Translations under genes and position numbers: made by a program
Notes under the pieces: model-generated
Databases searched by the model: none
The model's input: only the letters and a program-made list of their open reading frames with translations
Told to the model about the DNA's origin: nothing
Source: Hirudinaria manillensis
Lineage: Eukaryota; Annelida; Clitellata; Hirudinida; Hirudinidae
Length of the DNA: 64,000 nt
Assembly (NCBI GenBank): GCA_034509925.1
Contig: CM067526.1
Location: forward strand, 910,001 to 974,000
Reading direction: 5' to 3'
In this document: positions 24,597 to 38,399 of the stretch, in pieces
Numbering within the stretch: position 1 is the first letter of the stretch
Layout of the letters: each line of letters starts with the position of its first letter

Positions 24597-25297
24597 TTAA
24601 TTTTAATTTTAAAATCAAACATTTTCATTAGAGGAAATGTTCCTTTTCAGATCAATAGATGAAAAGATTCCCAAAAGACAATGTCTTGTGAACTCAAAAA
24701 AAAAAAATGGCGCGCAGAAAAATCAGTCGCCATCTTGACAAATATGGCCGACACAATCAAACTTCGATCATTCAGTGAATTCTTATCGAACATTAAAGGA
24801 AGGTTAAATTGTTGATTGAAAATGTCCAAACAAAAAAGGCACTGAAAATGTTTTCTTTGGATTATAAAATAATTTTGTTTTTTAAATTTATTTGTTCAGA
24901 AAAATATTTTAAAATATTTGCACTTATTGAGGATTTGAATTTGTCGGCTAATATTTTAAGTTTCGTCAGTCCATCCATTCGACCGTCTGTCCATCCGTCC
25001 GTCCATTTTATCCATTTCAGTTGCATTAATAAATAAGCATGAATAATAAAATAATATAATATAATATAATATAAAAAAAAACATAATTATATTATTATAA
25101 ATTAATTATGATTCGTAATTGCCGTGGCGCGCTGAAAATTATGAGGCGCCACCTGCTTAAACAAGGGAGGGTCGTCTGCTATCGTTGTCGTTTGTTCACC
25201 TTTCAGTCCATCCGTCATCCAGGTGAGAGTGATTGCTAGAACGTTGGAGGAATGTAGTTATGGAGGTGTGATGGATATCACAGCATCAACTGGACGA

Positions 25298-25540
25298 GGT
25301 AGGATAGGTGGATGGATGGAGGAAGGGAAGGATGGATGGGTGGATCGATGGATAGATGGGTGGATGAATGGCTAGATGGGTAAAGATGTGGATGCAAAAA
25401 CAAGTGTACAAATAGATAGATTGATGGGTAATTGAAGGAATAAAATGAAATGATGTGTTCATGGATTGATGGAAGTCTGGATAGACAGAAAATGGATGGA
25501 TGGATTGATGGATGAATGGATGGATAGATGGAGAGGGTGG
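25298..25540. repeat. GGAT/ATGG tetranucleotide-rich block
   Basis: Imperfect GGATGGAT and GATAGATG repeats. The reverse strand reads as Ser-Ile-His-Pro repeats and is not coding. Confidence 0.85.
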
Positions 25541-27698
25541 AAAACGAGTGCAAAAAAGCGATCATGAAAGAACATCTTCCAATGTTCGACGCCACTTCCC
25601 AGTGATATCGAATCTCATAAGTGGACGATAATTACGAGCCCCTTGTGCCTTCGCACGGAGAGTTTTTGCTGGAAAAGTCTTTAACGCCCTATCAATTAGT
25701 GGTGGGAGAAGATAAGGATCATGATTATGATGATGATACTGATCGATATAGTGATGATGTTGATGCCACTGATATTGTTGATGACGGTGATGACGTCTAT
25801 GACGATGATGACGACGACGATGATGGTGGCAGTGATGAAATAGTCATAAAAATAACCGGTCATCCATCTGACGACCGTCCAGCTGCGTACCTGCGGATGA
25901 TAACGACGTTTACTTACTTATTCCTAAATTTATCTCGGGTCACGTGACCAGAGGGAGAGGGGTTCCTGAGGTGCCCATACTTTCTGCCGGCTTATGGCTC
26001 CACAGGTTCTAGGTGAAGACGATGATGATGATGATGATGATGATGATGACGGTGACGATAACGTCCACGACGATGATGATAATCGCAATGATCCTATGAC
26101 TTTCCCCTCCCGACCAATGCCATTGGTTAGCTCCAACATCCAATAGAATGCATTAAAAGAACCAACCAATCATAGACGAGGGTGAAATAAGTTTTTTAGA
26201 AAATGCCCTTCTAGGTTTTTAGCGAGTTGTTTGGTGATACTAAAAATAAACTCTTTGGGAGCCAAGCCACGCCCACTTTTTTGATTGTTCTGGCCATTCC
26301 CTACTGCCCTCACAGCCATTGGGCGGACTGGGACGTCGACCTTTGCTGACCCCTGCTTAATTAATCCGTTTAGCGTGCCCAGTGGAGAACTGTCATTTAC
26401 TTCGATTTAAAAATATTTTAGCAAATAATAATTAAAATTTCTGACAAATAGCGAATCAAATAAAACTTTGAATAAAGTGTGTTGTAGTCGGACAAATGGA
26501 TGGATCGATGGATGGATTGGTTGAGAATGCTCAGATGTATTGTTTAAAAATGAATCTCCAAGAGATTAATACGATTATAATTTATTATAACCACGATAGC
26601 AACATGATGCTTGGATGAAGCTCATTATAATATTGATTATGATTATGATATTGATACCACAAGATGGCAATGCAATACTTGATGCTAATTATATATATAT
26701 TTATCATAACCGGCCTTGCTAATTAACAAATTTATTACAATATATATTGTTATTTAGTTGTTTAATATCCACGATAAATGAATTAAAATGAAATAAAATA
26801 AACATTTCGATGGCGAGTGTTTTTTTTTGTTAAATCGAATTTAAAATTATTTTTACGCCAAATTTCGCGTTTTCCATAATCGCTCAATTTCCACAACGTC
26901 AGCTGCATTTTCCACTTTTCCAACAGTTTTCTTTGATCACGACTGATGACTGCGCCTCCGCTTCCGAGAGTTGTCTCCAAGTGCTCAGAGGAAATGCAAA
27001 ACTTGTCGAAATTAAACCTTAGATTTCATACTCAAACTTCTAAATAATTCTTCCATTAAAGTTCATTGGCCCAGGTTCATTCATAGCTGAAGTGTTTCGA
27101 ACACCCTTGTGCTGCCTCGTCCTATCCCCATTCCTCGATCACTCCAATCTCACAGTCCATCACACCCCCTCCAGCCCGGGTTCAAAAGGTCAAAGTTGGG
27201 GTCGGAGACAGTAATTTGTATTTCTTATTGAGAACCAGCTAAACCGCTGATTTGTTGCTGCCGTCGTCAAGGCAACGACCGGAGATTCCAGTTGTCGAGG
27301 CGTAGTCAGCATTAACATGATTATGCCAATTTTACCATTATTAATATTATTATTGCTAGTATTAATAATAGGATAATAAATTAGCAATAGTGGCACCGCC
27401 ACATGAAACACTTCAAATTAATTTCTAAGCCGCAGTACCCCTGACTGAACACGTAGCTCCCCTGGTCCGTGTCATGACCGTCGGACACCTTTTTATTTTC
27501 TGCACCTCACCAGGTTCACAGTCAATGGCCATCACAACGAGGGCCTAATTCGTTATTCAGTTCTAAGGGCCATGACCCAACACCTTAAATATCAGGTACT
27601 TAAAAATTTGAACTGATTTCCTCAATTTGCACCAGAGTAGAGACAGTGTGAAACCTTAAGTTCTTCAAGCAGCTCCATTAGGTAAGTCAGTCAGTCAG

Positions 27699-27731
<33 letters not shown>

Positions 27732-27836
27732 TCATGATCGATGTGTCATGATGCGGTAAAAAACAACATATTGACAAAATAAACAAAATAACATGATTTA
27801 CAACAACAAAAAACTGGACTGTATTAAGTCTCATAA

Positions 27837-27842
27837 TTTATT
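27837..27842 (-). promoter_or_regulatory. Polyadenylation signal AATAAA of NAT10
   Basis: TTTATT on plus (AATAAA on minus) lies 85 bp past the NAT10 stop codon and is the first good hexamer downstream. Confidence 0.6.
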
Positions 27843-27926
27843 AAGGACAAATAATTAACAAGATGTAATAATAATAATAAAAATAATAATGGAACAAAGA
27901 TGCTGTCATTTGGCCGGACTTTTTTA

Positions 27927-30900
27927 CTACTTTTTCGTTTTCCTTCCCGTCTTCCTCTTCTTCATGTTCTTGACGAGTTCGCTCTCATCTCCTGTCTTCC
28001 TCTTCAGGATGCTGGAAGGAAACATGGTTGTTGTTGATGAAGATGTTGTTGATGATGATGTTGTTGTTGATGATGATGATGATGTTGTTGATGTTTTGTT
28101 TTTGCAGTTGATGATGATAATGATGACTATCTCAATGCATGATGACTTCGTGAATTATTAAACTACACCAATGGTCATGATCAGATGAACCTCAAAACTA
28201 AATCTGTCGATAAAATTCAAAACCTTCTTCCACCCGACTCAACCAATCAACGACAATCAATCAACCGGTAGACCAACAATGTATCAATCGATCGGGCAAT
28301 CGATCAATCACTCACTTGGACTTGCTCTTCTTTCCCACCTTCTCCACCTCCTTCGTCCAGAGGTCGTCCTTTTGCCCTCCAATGGCAAACCCTTTGAGGT
28401 CGGAGACCTTGAACTCTTCGAGGGCCTTGTGCCTCTGCTTACCGACCTCTATGGCGTCTTCCATGTCGTCGCGGAGCTGCTGGACAAGATCCAGTTTTTC
28501 CTTCATGGATTCCTTCTTCTTCTTTTCCTCCTCTTCATCTTCATTGTCGTCATCCGGGCAGTCCTCGCCAGACTTTTTCTACGGTAAGGGTTTAATCGTT
28601 ACTTGATTAATTGCTGGTTAACTGATTGTTTATTACGCAATAATTATTAACATATAATTTAATTAAGCCATGCAGAAGACTCAGTCTGTTTGTTAGATGA
28701 GAATGGACTGTCAACATTGCTATGAATTTTAGATCGTTCACCAAAGCAATCATCGACAGAATCATAAGAGACAGATGAACGAATAAATAAATCGTTATAA
28801 TCCGACGATTAACTGTGCGTGATGACAATCATCGCCGTGCCAACCATGATGCAGGCCCTGATGGCCTGTTTGTAGAAAGCTTCGCGTTCTTTGGCGTCCG
28901 TGTTCGGGAGGTCCGCGGCCATTTCCTCGACCGATTTCCTCTGGATGCCCATCCCCAGGAATATTATCTGTGGAATTTAAAGGGTTTTTTTAGTACCTTT
29001 GTGAAATTAATATTTCAAATGGCTAGGATTTGGTACATCAGTCATGCAGTGGCTGAGAAGATTTCAAAGTAATAGTCTAACTGATAGCAAGTCATTAATA
29101 ACAAGACCTAACTAATCATATTATGTGCTGTCTTTCATTTAATATTCATTCATTCATTCAATCAATCAATCAATCAATCAATCAAGAGGCAGCAAATCGA
29201 AACCAATCAGACGACTAAAAGCACTTCCATGGCTTTTTACCTCCTTCAGCTCGGTCAGTCTGAGTCCCAACTTCCCAGAGAAGAGTGAATGTGCCAGCAG
29301 GTAAACCAGGGTCGAGATCTGCTTCTCAGAGCACATGTCCTTCATGAAGTGGTCCAAGAGAATATCGTCATCTTCCACGAAGTACTTGGAAGAATTTTTT
29401 TCCTCCTCCTCCTCCTCTTTGCCGAGAGCTGGATGGGAAAAGGGACGGATACTTAAGTTTATGGCCTTCGTCATGCTGTGTTGCATTGTGCGATGATGAT
29501 GATGGTGGTGATGAATGAGATGAAAAAAACTCTTATCATCGATAATGGTTAATGCGATGGTTGTGAATGAGAACTTGGATTAGCCAATGATATTATAGAC
29601 TATTGATCAAGATTATAGAATGATAATTCATCATCACGATCATCATCATCACATTCTCACCTGTCGTAGACATGTTGACGTGGACGTTCTTGAGCACCTC
29701 GAGGGCGAGTCCCGTCTCCAGTTCCCGGAAGACATCCGTCAAAGAATCGAGGAAGGTCTGCTGGAAGTCTGTCGGAGACAACGAGTTTGTAAGACGTAAG
29801 TCGGATCCGTCACCAACACGAGCGAGCGAGAGATCGTTCGTTCGAATGATTGACGGATCGTTTATTTATTGTTATTTACTCCTTTTTGCTCAATACTTTT
29901 TAAAATAAAAATAAAAAAAAGATATCGCTCGACAATACCTCTGAGAATGCCCACCAGCCAGGATGGGAGTACGACACCCTTGGACTTCTCATGTCGACCC
30001 TCGTCTTCTTCTTCCATTTCGATGATGTCATCTTCGACGCGGTTGATCGGTTTCAGGACGATGCCGTTGTAATCTCCGGTAAGAGCGTTCTAATAAAGCA
30101 CATTGGTCATCATAAGACGTCATAACGAGCATCAATAACCATTACTTAACCATTAACTATTATTAACTATGCATCAACCAACTGTGACTCAATAAATCAC
30201 TTACTGTGGTTTTTGATGTTTAGGTTATTTTAGCAACTCGTTATTATTATTATTAATATCATTGGGTTATCAATCTTTTTGCAATGTCCAATCAGGATCA
30301 CGTCCCCAGGATTATGCAATCATTTATCACACAACTATTTATCGTTGATACCACTATCGCTCATAATTTTGTAAATAATTTGTAGAAAAAACAATTATAA
30401 TTAAACCTTTGTCAGTGATATGCAGACTGTGACCATGCCCTGCTTCTTCCAGAACCTACACAGGAAAAAGACAAAGCCCACATCGTGAACAAGACAACAT
30501 CAACAGATCATGACATCATCAAACTCCACACTCAACATACAAACAAAATTCCAGATGCCCGATCCAGAAATGGAGCTCCTTGACAAACGTATGCGACCCG
30601 ATCTTACCTGAGCAGGGGCGTGGTCAGCCCGAAGGATGCCCCCATGTAATCCATCCTCTCCGGCCTTCTCTTGCCCAACTCTACCATTAGGGGAGGGAGG
30701 TTGGACCTCGGTTTGATCTGCTCGGAGTGGGCCGCGGCCAGCTGGAATGTTTTGGTCATTGATTAATTATTATTATTATTGTTGTTGTTAACTATGATTT
30801 TAATTTATTTAATCATTTTTCAAGGTAATTGTTTTTAATTATTAGTGTAACAACACGTTTATAATTTGGATCGGTATAACAAGTACAATGTGGCCAATAT

Positions 30901-31986
30901 CCAAGTCAGATTTGCTTAAAATGCAAACAAATACCAATAATCACATAACATTATTATTAGTATTATTGTTATTATAATTTATAATATATATATAACATTA
31001 AAGGTTAGAATTACAATAGCAGCTTTACAGTGGTCCTTATTTAAAAGCCATGAACTCACTGACCTCACTAGCTGTCATGTTTTTGACGTTTTCTTCCTTC
31101 ATTTCGAGGTCCATCAATCGACCCTCGTAGTATTTGGACAGCAACTCCATGGCCCTTGAACCGTAACCACCCTGATGATGATAATGATGATGATGATAAT
31201 GGTGATGATTTTGAGGTTAATAGTTAGTGATGGTAATGACAAATGAATGATGACAATATGCATGTTGTGGTAGCACATGTTATCTTTTTGTACCATTTTT
31301 ATGATAATTAATTGAAATAATTCTGGTTGAAATAATAATAATAATAATAACAGTTGCTTTTGTGGACGTAATAATTCTTTTGGCTCACCCTCTGCAGTCC
31401 CGGATGGGTAGCAATCCTGACCACCCTGACTCCCATCTTTTGGGCAAAACCTCTGCCTCTGTACTGTGAGTAAAACAAATTGTGGTATACTGGCATTCAA
31501 ACAATTATGGTAACTACTATCATTGATAATAATAACTTAACAACAATAATAATAATATAATAAATCGTGGCTATACCTTTTCCTCAATGATCCATGGTAT
31601 GAGGTCACCATCACCTCTTGTACCCCTCCTGAGAGCAGACGACACAGTCTTCTGATCCACTCCTCCCTCATATGCAACCTGTTTGTTGTTGATAATTATA
31701 ATTATATCAATTATATCAACAAATTGGTTTACTACTAGACAGTATTCATGTGTAATTACAATCATTATGACTTGAATATGCTTTATTAATGTTATAAGTT
31801 TGCTGTTAGTTACTATGTCCAATTTTAGATGTTATTTCAAATAATAATAATAATAATAATAATAATTATAATAATAATGTTAAAGATTTTAAAGCAAATT
31901 TATGAAAATTTTTCAGTAGTGAAGCATAACAAGCTTAAGCAGATTTAACGACTTTCAGTTCGTTTGTTATCAAATCACGTTATTAC

Positions 31987-32060
<74 letters not shown>

Positions 32061-34712
32061 AGCCTCGTGCATTACTTAAGATGAGAAGCGAACCTGAATG
32101 GCACAGAGTATCGTGGGCTTGTCTGAGGTTTTGACGGATGGTCCGAGGAGGCAGAAGACGTGATGGTTGGGTGCGTCGGAAAGCATCATCACGTCGTTCG
32201 GAGTGTTCTGTTCGATCGGGCAGAACGTAAAGAGGTTACGGATGAATTACTCTTGTTTACGACTTGTGATGTACGTTACCTTGTAATGGGAGGCAGCAAA
32301 TACGGAGACCAGCTCTTGTAGGAATTCCTCGGTCTTTTTGTGGCCGGAGAAGAGGGTATCCTTGTTAACGTAGTAAAGTTCACAGGAGCTCGGGTAGGGG
32401 CATTCGCGGGAGGCATGGTCTCCACCGGTGTTGAGGCAGAGCAGCCCGTTTAGCCACGGTTCGACCAGGTCTTGGGGGCCGTATCTGACTGGTGCCAACA
32501 GTTCTATCTCATGGAGGACTCTGTTACCTAGAATATGGTTGATAGGTGTTGATGATGTGGTATAATTTATAATTACGGTTGCCTATAATTATGTTTTAAG
32601 GTTTTGTTCTGAGTATTTTTTAGTTTATTCAGAACAAAATCAATCATTAGAAATAACAAAAAATTGAATTAATAATAAATATAATTAATAATAAACATAA
32701 TTAATAATAATATATTTAACTTATAATTACAAGTTTAATATTACTTTTAATTATAACCACTTAATTACTAAGATACAACAAATAGTAATAAATAATTTAA
32801 ATGGTGATGATAATCATTTTTTTTAAATTCCAAAAAAAAATCCACACCCATTTCATTGAAGTCGTCTGCTACGTTCTTCTTGATCTTGTCGATGGTCTTG
32901 GCCACCTCGAGGCCGGTCTCGCAGACCAAGACCTTCTGCCTCAAGTCAGAGATCAACTTGTGGGAGAGGGCCCTGCCCGTACCTTCGTAACTGTGAATAA
33001 TAATCATGGTATCATACTAATTTAATAATAATAAGGAAAATTGAAGCTAATAATAATAATACATAATATCTTATTATAATAATAAGGATGATAAGGATAA
33101 TTGAAGGTAACTTAACAATATTAATAATTATAGCAAAAATTACAACCACCATTAGTTTGTAACAACAGTTTATAATCTAAATACAAACAGTTTATAATCC
33201 ACGATTGCAACATCACAACAATACGCGATATCCAAGACACGCTCGCTCTCAACTCACCCGTTGACCGTCGATGTCATGAAGACGTATCGGGCCGACATCA
33301 TCTCCTTGACGTATGTCGTGGGTATCGCAGCAGCCTCGTCGATGCACAGAAACTTGGTGCCGGAGATCAGCCTGTGGTCCTCCGGTCGGACATACTGCAA
33401 TCGATTGAATCAATAAACGAGGTGAGTTGAGGTAAGCAAATCAATATTCAACTGACACATCAACTACTGTCTTCAAAAATCACTAATATTTTTATCATTA
33501 TAATATTATTACATAATAATACTTAATATTAATAATAATAATATCACATTAATATTATTATAATAATAATAATCGCTCTCAAATGAAGATTTAATCTGAT
33601 CCAACCTCAACTTTCTGAACATGATCTCTGTAGACTTCAAAGCCATGACAGTGCTTGGATGTTGGACTGGCAGAGATCCTCCTGAACTCGCTATCCTGAT
33701 GGAAATTATGGATGAAAATTAATCACCTCAACTTTCAAGACTGGCATGAAGCAACGATGATGATGATGATGATGATGTTGCCAATGACAATGAAAGACAG
33801 TCATAGTTTTGCTGTTGACGGCGATGACGACAATGATGTGGAAGAGATGAGTTTGGGCCGTTGCCGTAGAAACGAACTTTGAAGTCGAGAGCCCGGAGTC
33901 CGATCTCGATGTATTCGTAAACGGTGGAAATGTTTTCTGGACTCGGAGCGGTTATGTAGACGTCTCCGAATCTGTAGGTAGAGACGGATTTAATGTAGAT
34001 TAATAGTTAGCTGATAATTAGTTAGATTAGGCTTATGGCCATCTTTTTGATCATTGAGGCTAACAATGGCCACAAACAAAGTAGAAAATGATGATTGCAT
34101 GCAAGAATGGAAAACAGCAAAAAAAAGAAAAAAAGAAAATTGCTCGACTTTAATTGATAATCCACTTAAAACATTTTTTTTAAAATCATTGCAACAACTT
34201 ATTATTATTATTATTATTACTATAATGACTCCTACACTCAACAAGACAAACACCGAAAGGTGTTATTATTGTTTACAACTAAGAAAGTGGTTTAAAATAT
34301 AATAATAATACTATAAATTATTAATAAATATTATGATAATAATATTTTCAATGAACATTCGACTGACTTGTAGGCAATGGCCGCAGCCATGCCGAGACCC
34401 AGGGCCGCAGACTTGCCCCTTCCCCTGGCTGCAGTCACGACCAGGGTAGACGGGAGGGACTTGTTAGTGATGGCTCCGATCATGGCCAGGACTGTTTTGG
34501 CCTGTTGTGAAGATGAGTCACACGTCGTTGATGTTTTATTATACCATTACATCATGTTGTTTATATTATCATAACTGTATCATGCTAATTATGTTAATTA
34601 CTAATTTATGAGTCGTAGGTCAAAAGGTCATGTGCACCTAATCCACAAGAAACCTATATTGTACATTAATGGCACTATGGCATTATGGTATATAATTCAT
34701 AGTTCATAGGAC

Positions 34713-34772
<60 letters not shown>

Positions 34773-37061
34773 ATTATTATTATTATTACTGTTGTTGTTA
34801 AGCAAAAATGATCAACTCACCTGGTCCATGGTGGCACAGCACTTGATCAAAGACCCTGCTATACTGGTCTCTGATTGGCTGAGGAGAGTCTCAGACAGTT
34901 CCTGTACGTCTGCTTGTTCTTTTTTGGAATGTTCCTGAATTATTAAATCAACATTTTGCAACAATTAATAATAATTAATAATAATAATAATAATAATACA
35001 ATAACAACAACAATAATAATTACTGGCATAATTTAAATGCTCACATGGCCATAAATATTAATCAATGCATTAATAATAACATTAATAATTATTGTATCGA
35101 CCACGATACCGATATCATTACCATGACGTCCGAAGGTTTTAAGCTCCAGAGGCAGTAGGAGGAGTTGGAGTGGGAGAGGACTCGCAACCGGTCGTCGACG
35201 ACGACGCAGCTCCGACATCTGGTGAGCGAAATCAGAAATCTGTCGACAGACAAAAAAATAGGTTGTGATGTTGTGAAATTGTGATGATAATGATGACAAT
35301 AACTAGGTCATCGTGATAACGTATTGGTTCAGATTGCCCACAAACAGCAACCTTTGGGGTCATTTTCAATTATCATTAATATTGATAACAACGACCTCGT
35401 TAATAGGTTATCACTCAATAAAAACCAGGACTAAGTTATAATATCCAGCATCATCTAATTATGCATAAAAACCTATGATCGTAATATTCATCACCTCTCC
35501 GTAAACCTTGGCATCGCCCCTGTCCCAGAGGGGCTTCTCAAACGACCGTGCAGATCCTGAATTTCGATTCATTAGCATGTCTTAACGACCAATGGTAATA
35601 AGTAATAGCTAATTTGTTAAGGAATAATTCCACATTAAAACCAATTTCTTAATGGATTGAAGGATGGAGGAATGATGTGGAAGAGTGAGTGATTGGATTG
35701 ATGATTGGACAAATAGATGCCTGACTGGATTAATGTAATTAATGTAAATAATGATAAATTAAAAATATTCTGTCAAAAGTCTCGCTTGGTAATAAAGATA
35801 AATGATAGCAACTCTATCAGCAAGCCGGTATCGACGCTAGAGATGCAAGCAAGAAGAGTGAATACCATCTTCGTCTTCAGCAGTTCGTTCAGTCTGTTGA
35901 TGTGCTCCAGGAGGAATACCACCATTCCTCCTGCCTGGACTGTCTCTATGCCCTGAGCCAGTATGTTGGGTGTAATGGCCTCAAAGTTCTGAATGATGAA
36001 GTACTTTCTATGATGACGATGTTGACTTTGCTAATAATGTTCTAATAATAATAATAACAATAACAACAATAATAATATTAATAACAATAAATATGTGCAG
36101 CACTACATGCAGATAGAATCAGAGGTGTCCCATTAAAAGGCTTGGTGTCTCACATGGACTAGAATTGCAACCAACTTGAAATAAAACATATAATAGATAG
36201 TAAAAGATTGGCAATATGGCGAAGGTCGAGAATCACGACCGCATGATAAACAGAGAACCCTTCCGGTCTCGTCAGATACTAAAAACTCTAAGTCACCTGA
36301 AACACGCAGATTCTGCACGAACTCCCGAGGAAGTCCCTGGAATTCTTGTACTCGATGCGACGGACGGCAAGAGCGTCGAAAATCTTCTCGGGCAACTTGC
36401 AAGATTTCTTTTCCTTCTTGCTGCCTCTGATGAGGGTTTATAAGAAATTTTAATTAATATTAATGAAATATTGCTCCACTCCAGTAGGCTTTAGTTGCAG
36501 AATAAACAATAGCAACTGTCGGGTCTTTGGAAATGAGACCATGACAACCATGACAATGGACGACCCAATGCTTATAATGTTCAAAATTAAGTAATGTGAA
36601 TAACACTTGCATCAATAATGTATATAATTATTCCTAATTCTTAAAAATAAATATAATAATAATTTTTACCTGTCTGTGTCATTGATGTACCAGTTCACCA
36701 ATCCACTAACAGTAGGTTCTTTTATAAATGCCAAGTTGCACAAATTTGGTACCTGAAGTGGGATTTAGCTCATCTGATGATCATGTTAATTAAGTTAACA
36801 AGTGATCATGGCATTAACTTGTATTTATTGCTACTATTATGATTTGATGCCTAATAATTACTTATTCTGTAGGGACTTATTCTTGCTTGAGACAATCTAA
36901 TCCCTCTAGAGACTGTTAAGAAGATGGGTATAACTCATTTCATTTCTAAAACAAATACTTACTTGTTTTTCTGCGTTCGTACCTAAAACAACTACGACAG
37001 AACGTCCATCAGTCTTTCTGCAGTTTTCAATCAACGTCTTGAGGCGTTCATCGTTATCCAT
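27927..37061 (-). CDS. NAT10: NAT10, RNA cytidine acetyltransferase, 25 exons
   Basis: Exons (5' to 3'): 36963-37061, 36670-36752, 36297-36426, 35866-35988, 35495-35556, 35122-35239, 34821-34934, 34368-34501, 33878-33971, 33606-33695, 33258-33394, 32848-32990, 32280-32527, 32094-32207, 31577-31678, 31389-31463, 31064-31171, 30608-30741, 30407-30455, 29939-30089, 29661-29768, 29241-29428, 28845-28967, 28316-28578, 27927-28011. Total 3075 bp, 1024 residues, essentially the length of human NAT10 (1025). Phases all fit. Seen: TAARGRGKSAALG Walker A (Lys about 273), IDEAAAIP Walker B (about 367-374), STVNGYEGTGRALS, the GNAT motif RVVRIATHPGLQR/GGYGSRAM (about 610-630), and a Lys-rich nucleolar tail. 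The enzyme makes N4-acetylcytidine in 18S rRNA and tRNA using ATP and acetyl-CoA in the nucleolus. Least certain: the exon 23 donor (ATG/GTTGGC) and the ATG choice (37061 versus non-conserved 37100). Confidence 0.97.
31985..32060. repeat. (TTA)n tract in a NAT10 intron
   Basis: Near-perfect TTA repeats running almost to the intron 14 region, about 35 bp from the end of exon 14 (32094). Confidence 0.9.
34716..34790. repeat. (TTA)n tract in a NAT10 intron
   Basis: TTA repeats with one TAATTA interruption, between NAT10 exons 7 and 8. Confidence 0.9.
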
Positions 37062-38048
37062 ATTGGAATAAGTTGATCTTTCCGATGTTTCGCTAATCAT
37101 GCGAAGACTTGCTCTCAGACTACCGATACACGCGACTCACAAATCAATGAGTAAACAAAAGCGATAATATCCCAGTGCTATCAAACATTTACGGATCAAA
37201 ATAAATGAACTCCATTTATATCAAAACATAACTTTGACTCAATTTTGCAAGAAATGTGAAATAAATATTACTTAATTAAACATAAAATAAGTCATAAGTT
37301 CTCACGTAGTCATGATGTAGCAACCTCGCATATTTTCAAGGAATGTTAGATATTGTAACAGGCTTGCTTACACCCACGAAACTTTATCACTTAACCTTCT
37401 TTACTCCACCCTGGTGAATCGAAGATAGTGCCAACAGCTTCCAAAATACTTCCCCCATCCGAGCCTTAAGCTTAGTGATGCAAACTTAGACACAAGTATT
37501 TTCTATTGCTTCACCTCTGAAGTAAAAGCACGTGTCTATGAATTTAGGATTGAGTTGATTCACAATCTAAGAGCTCAGTATTTTTAAGAAAGCAGCATCT
37601 GGCAAGCTCGAAACCAAAGAATAGTCGATCATAGTCGAGTTTTGTTTTCCAAACAATTCCCCACCACATACTAATCACAAATGAATAGACATTTCCCATT
37701 TACAAAAAAGGAACTTTTATTAAAGCATGATACAGTAATCAAATAAGACATAAGCTCTTGACTTCTGATCTCCACTCCAGTGACTTTAACTGGCCTTGAT
37801 AAGCAGGATACAGTCATTATATAAGACATAAGCTCTTGGCTTCTGATCTCCACTCCAGTGACTTTAACTGGCTTGATAAGCACTGTTAAAGAAAAATCAA
37901 TCATTTAAATGACTTGGTATCTGGCATAAGTTAATTGTTGATATAAAACAGACATTGCCTTTAAAAATTAAATCAAAGCATAAACTAAAAAGGCACTTTT
38001 ATAAAACAATATCTTGTTTAAAATTCCCTCAAGAGACATACCCTAGAT
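37062..38048. other. NAT10 promoter side and intergenic DNA
   Basis: No TATA box stands out upstream of NAT10, as is usual for a housekeeping gene. The stretch includes a 78-bp tandem duplication (listed separately). No other coding region is supported. Confidence 0.4.
37727..37884. repeat. 78-bp tandem duplication, two copies
   Basis: TAAGCTCTTG starts at 37751 and again at 37829, with the following CTTCTGATCTCCACTCCAG and flanks nearly identical. Since 78 is a multiple of 3, a 77-codon minus-strand frame (37671-37904) contains two 26-residue copies (KVTGVEIRSQELMSY). It has no ATG that I can see and no family resemblance. Confidence 0.85.
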
Positions 38049-38399
38049 CTACCAATCCATCCTTTCCATTTTAGCATTGTAGTGCCTCTCTTTAAGATGA
38101 TTGAAGACTGCAGAAGCATTATTGGCAGTGAATGGAATCCAATCGGGTGGCTTATTGTTTTTCCTCTTCTCACTGCGGTACCTCTCTCTGCATTTTACGC
38201 ACGCCCATTTTCCACTTCGGACACGATGTTCCACTTTGTCGGATTCCAAAATGTGAGACACAAAAATCAACACTCCTGCCTTAATATCTTTCTGACATGT
38301 TACGCAGAACGTTCTGTCCTTAGGTTTTACAGGAATAAACTGAATGAATCGGTAAAACGTTGGCAATTCTCCGTTCTTTAGATTGTCTTTTTTGGCCAT
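38049..38399 (-). CDS. Hypothetical intronless zinc-finger-like protein (BED-like?)
   Basis: The single-exon frame from the ATG at 38399 encodes 116 residues (the frame stays open upstream through a TTG at 38414). Seen: a first CxxC (FCVTCQKDI), a second CxxC (WACVKCRERY), then a Lys/Arg-rich spacer and NASAVFNHLKERH near the C-terminus. CxxC followed by H-x4-H resembles a BED-type or C2H2-like zinc finger, often found in hAT transposases and their domesticated relatives. I do not recognise the protein, and there is no transposase catalytic region behind it. It could be a small host gene or the N-terminal remnant of a DNA transposon. The frame is longer and less repetitive than the spurious frames around it. 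Confidence 0.45.
   Translation of the reverse strand: MAKKDNLKNGELPTFYRFIQFIPVKPKDRTFCVTCQKDIKAGVLIFVSHILESDKVEHRVRSGKWACVKCRERYRSEKRKNNKPPDWIPFTANNASAVFNHLKERHYNAKMERMDW

Larger units (their letters stand above)
24376..27836. other. Repeat-rich intergenic DNA, no gene supported
   Basis: It contains (TTA)n at 24520-24596, TCCATCCG-type repeats at 24968-25010, a GGAT/GGATGAAT-rich block at 25298-25540, GAT/GAC triplets at 25720-25840 and 26015-26070, and (CAAT)n at 27690-27735. Open frames such as 25621-25947 are Asp-rich translations of the GAT repeat. Sequence between the repeats gave no splice-supported coding exon. Confidence 0.55.

Noticed and set aside
25621-25947. Asp-rich 108-codon frame
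   Set aside because: Mostly GAT/GAC triplet repeat; no ATG at its start and no homology.
28815-28967. NAT10 ending at the TAA after THS (28815)
   Set aside because: A phase-0 donor (ATG/GTTGGC) lets exon 23 join two further exons that match the charged NAT10 C-terminus and bring the total to the family length.
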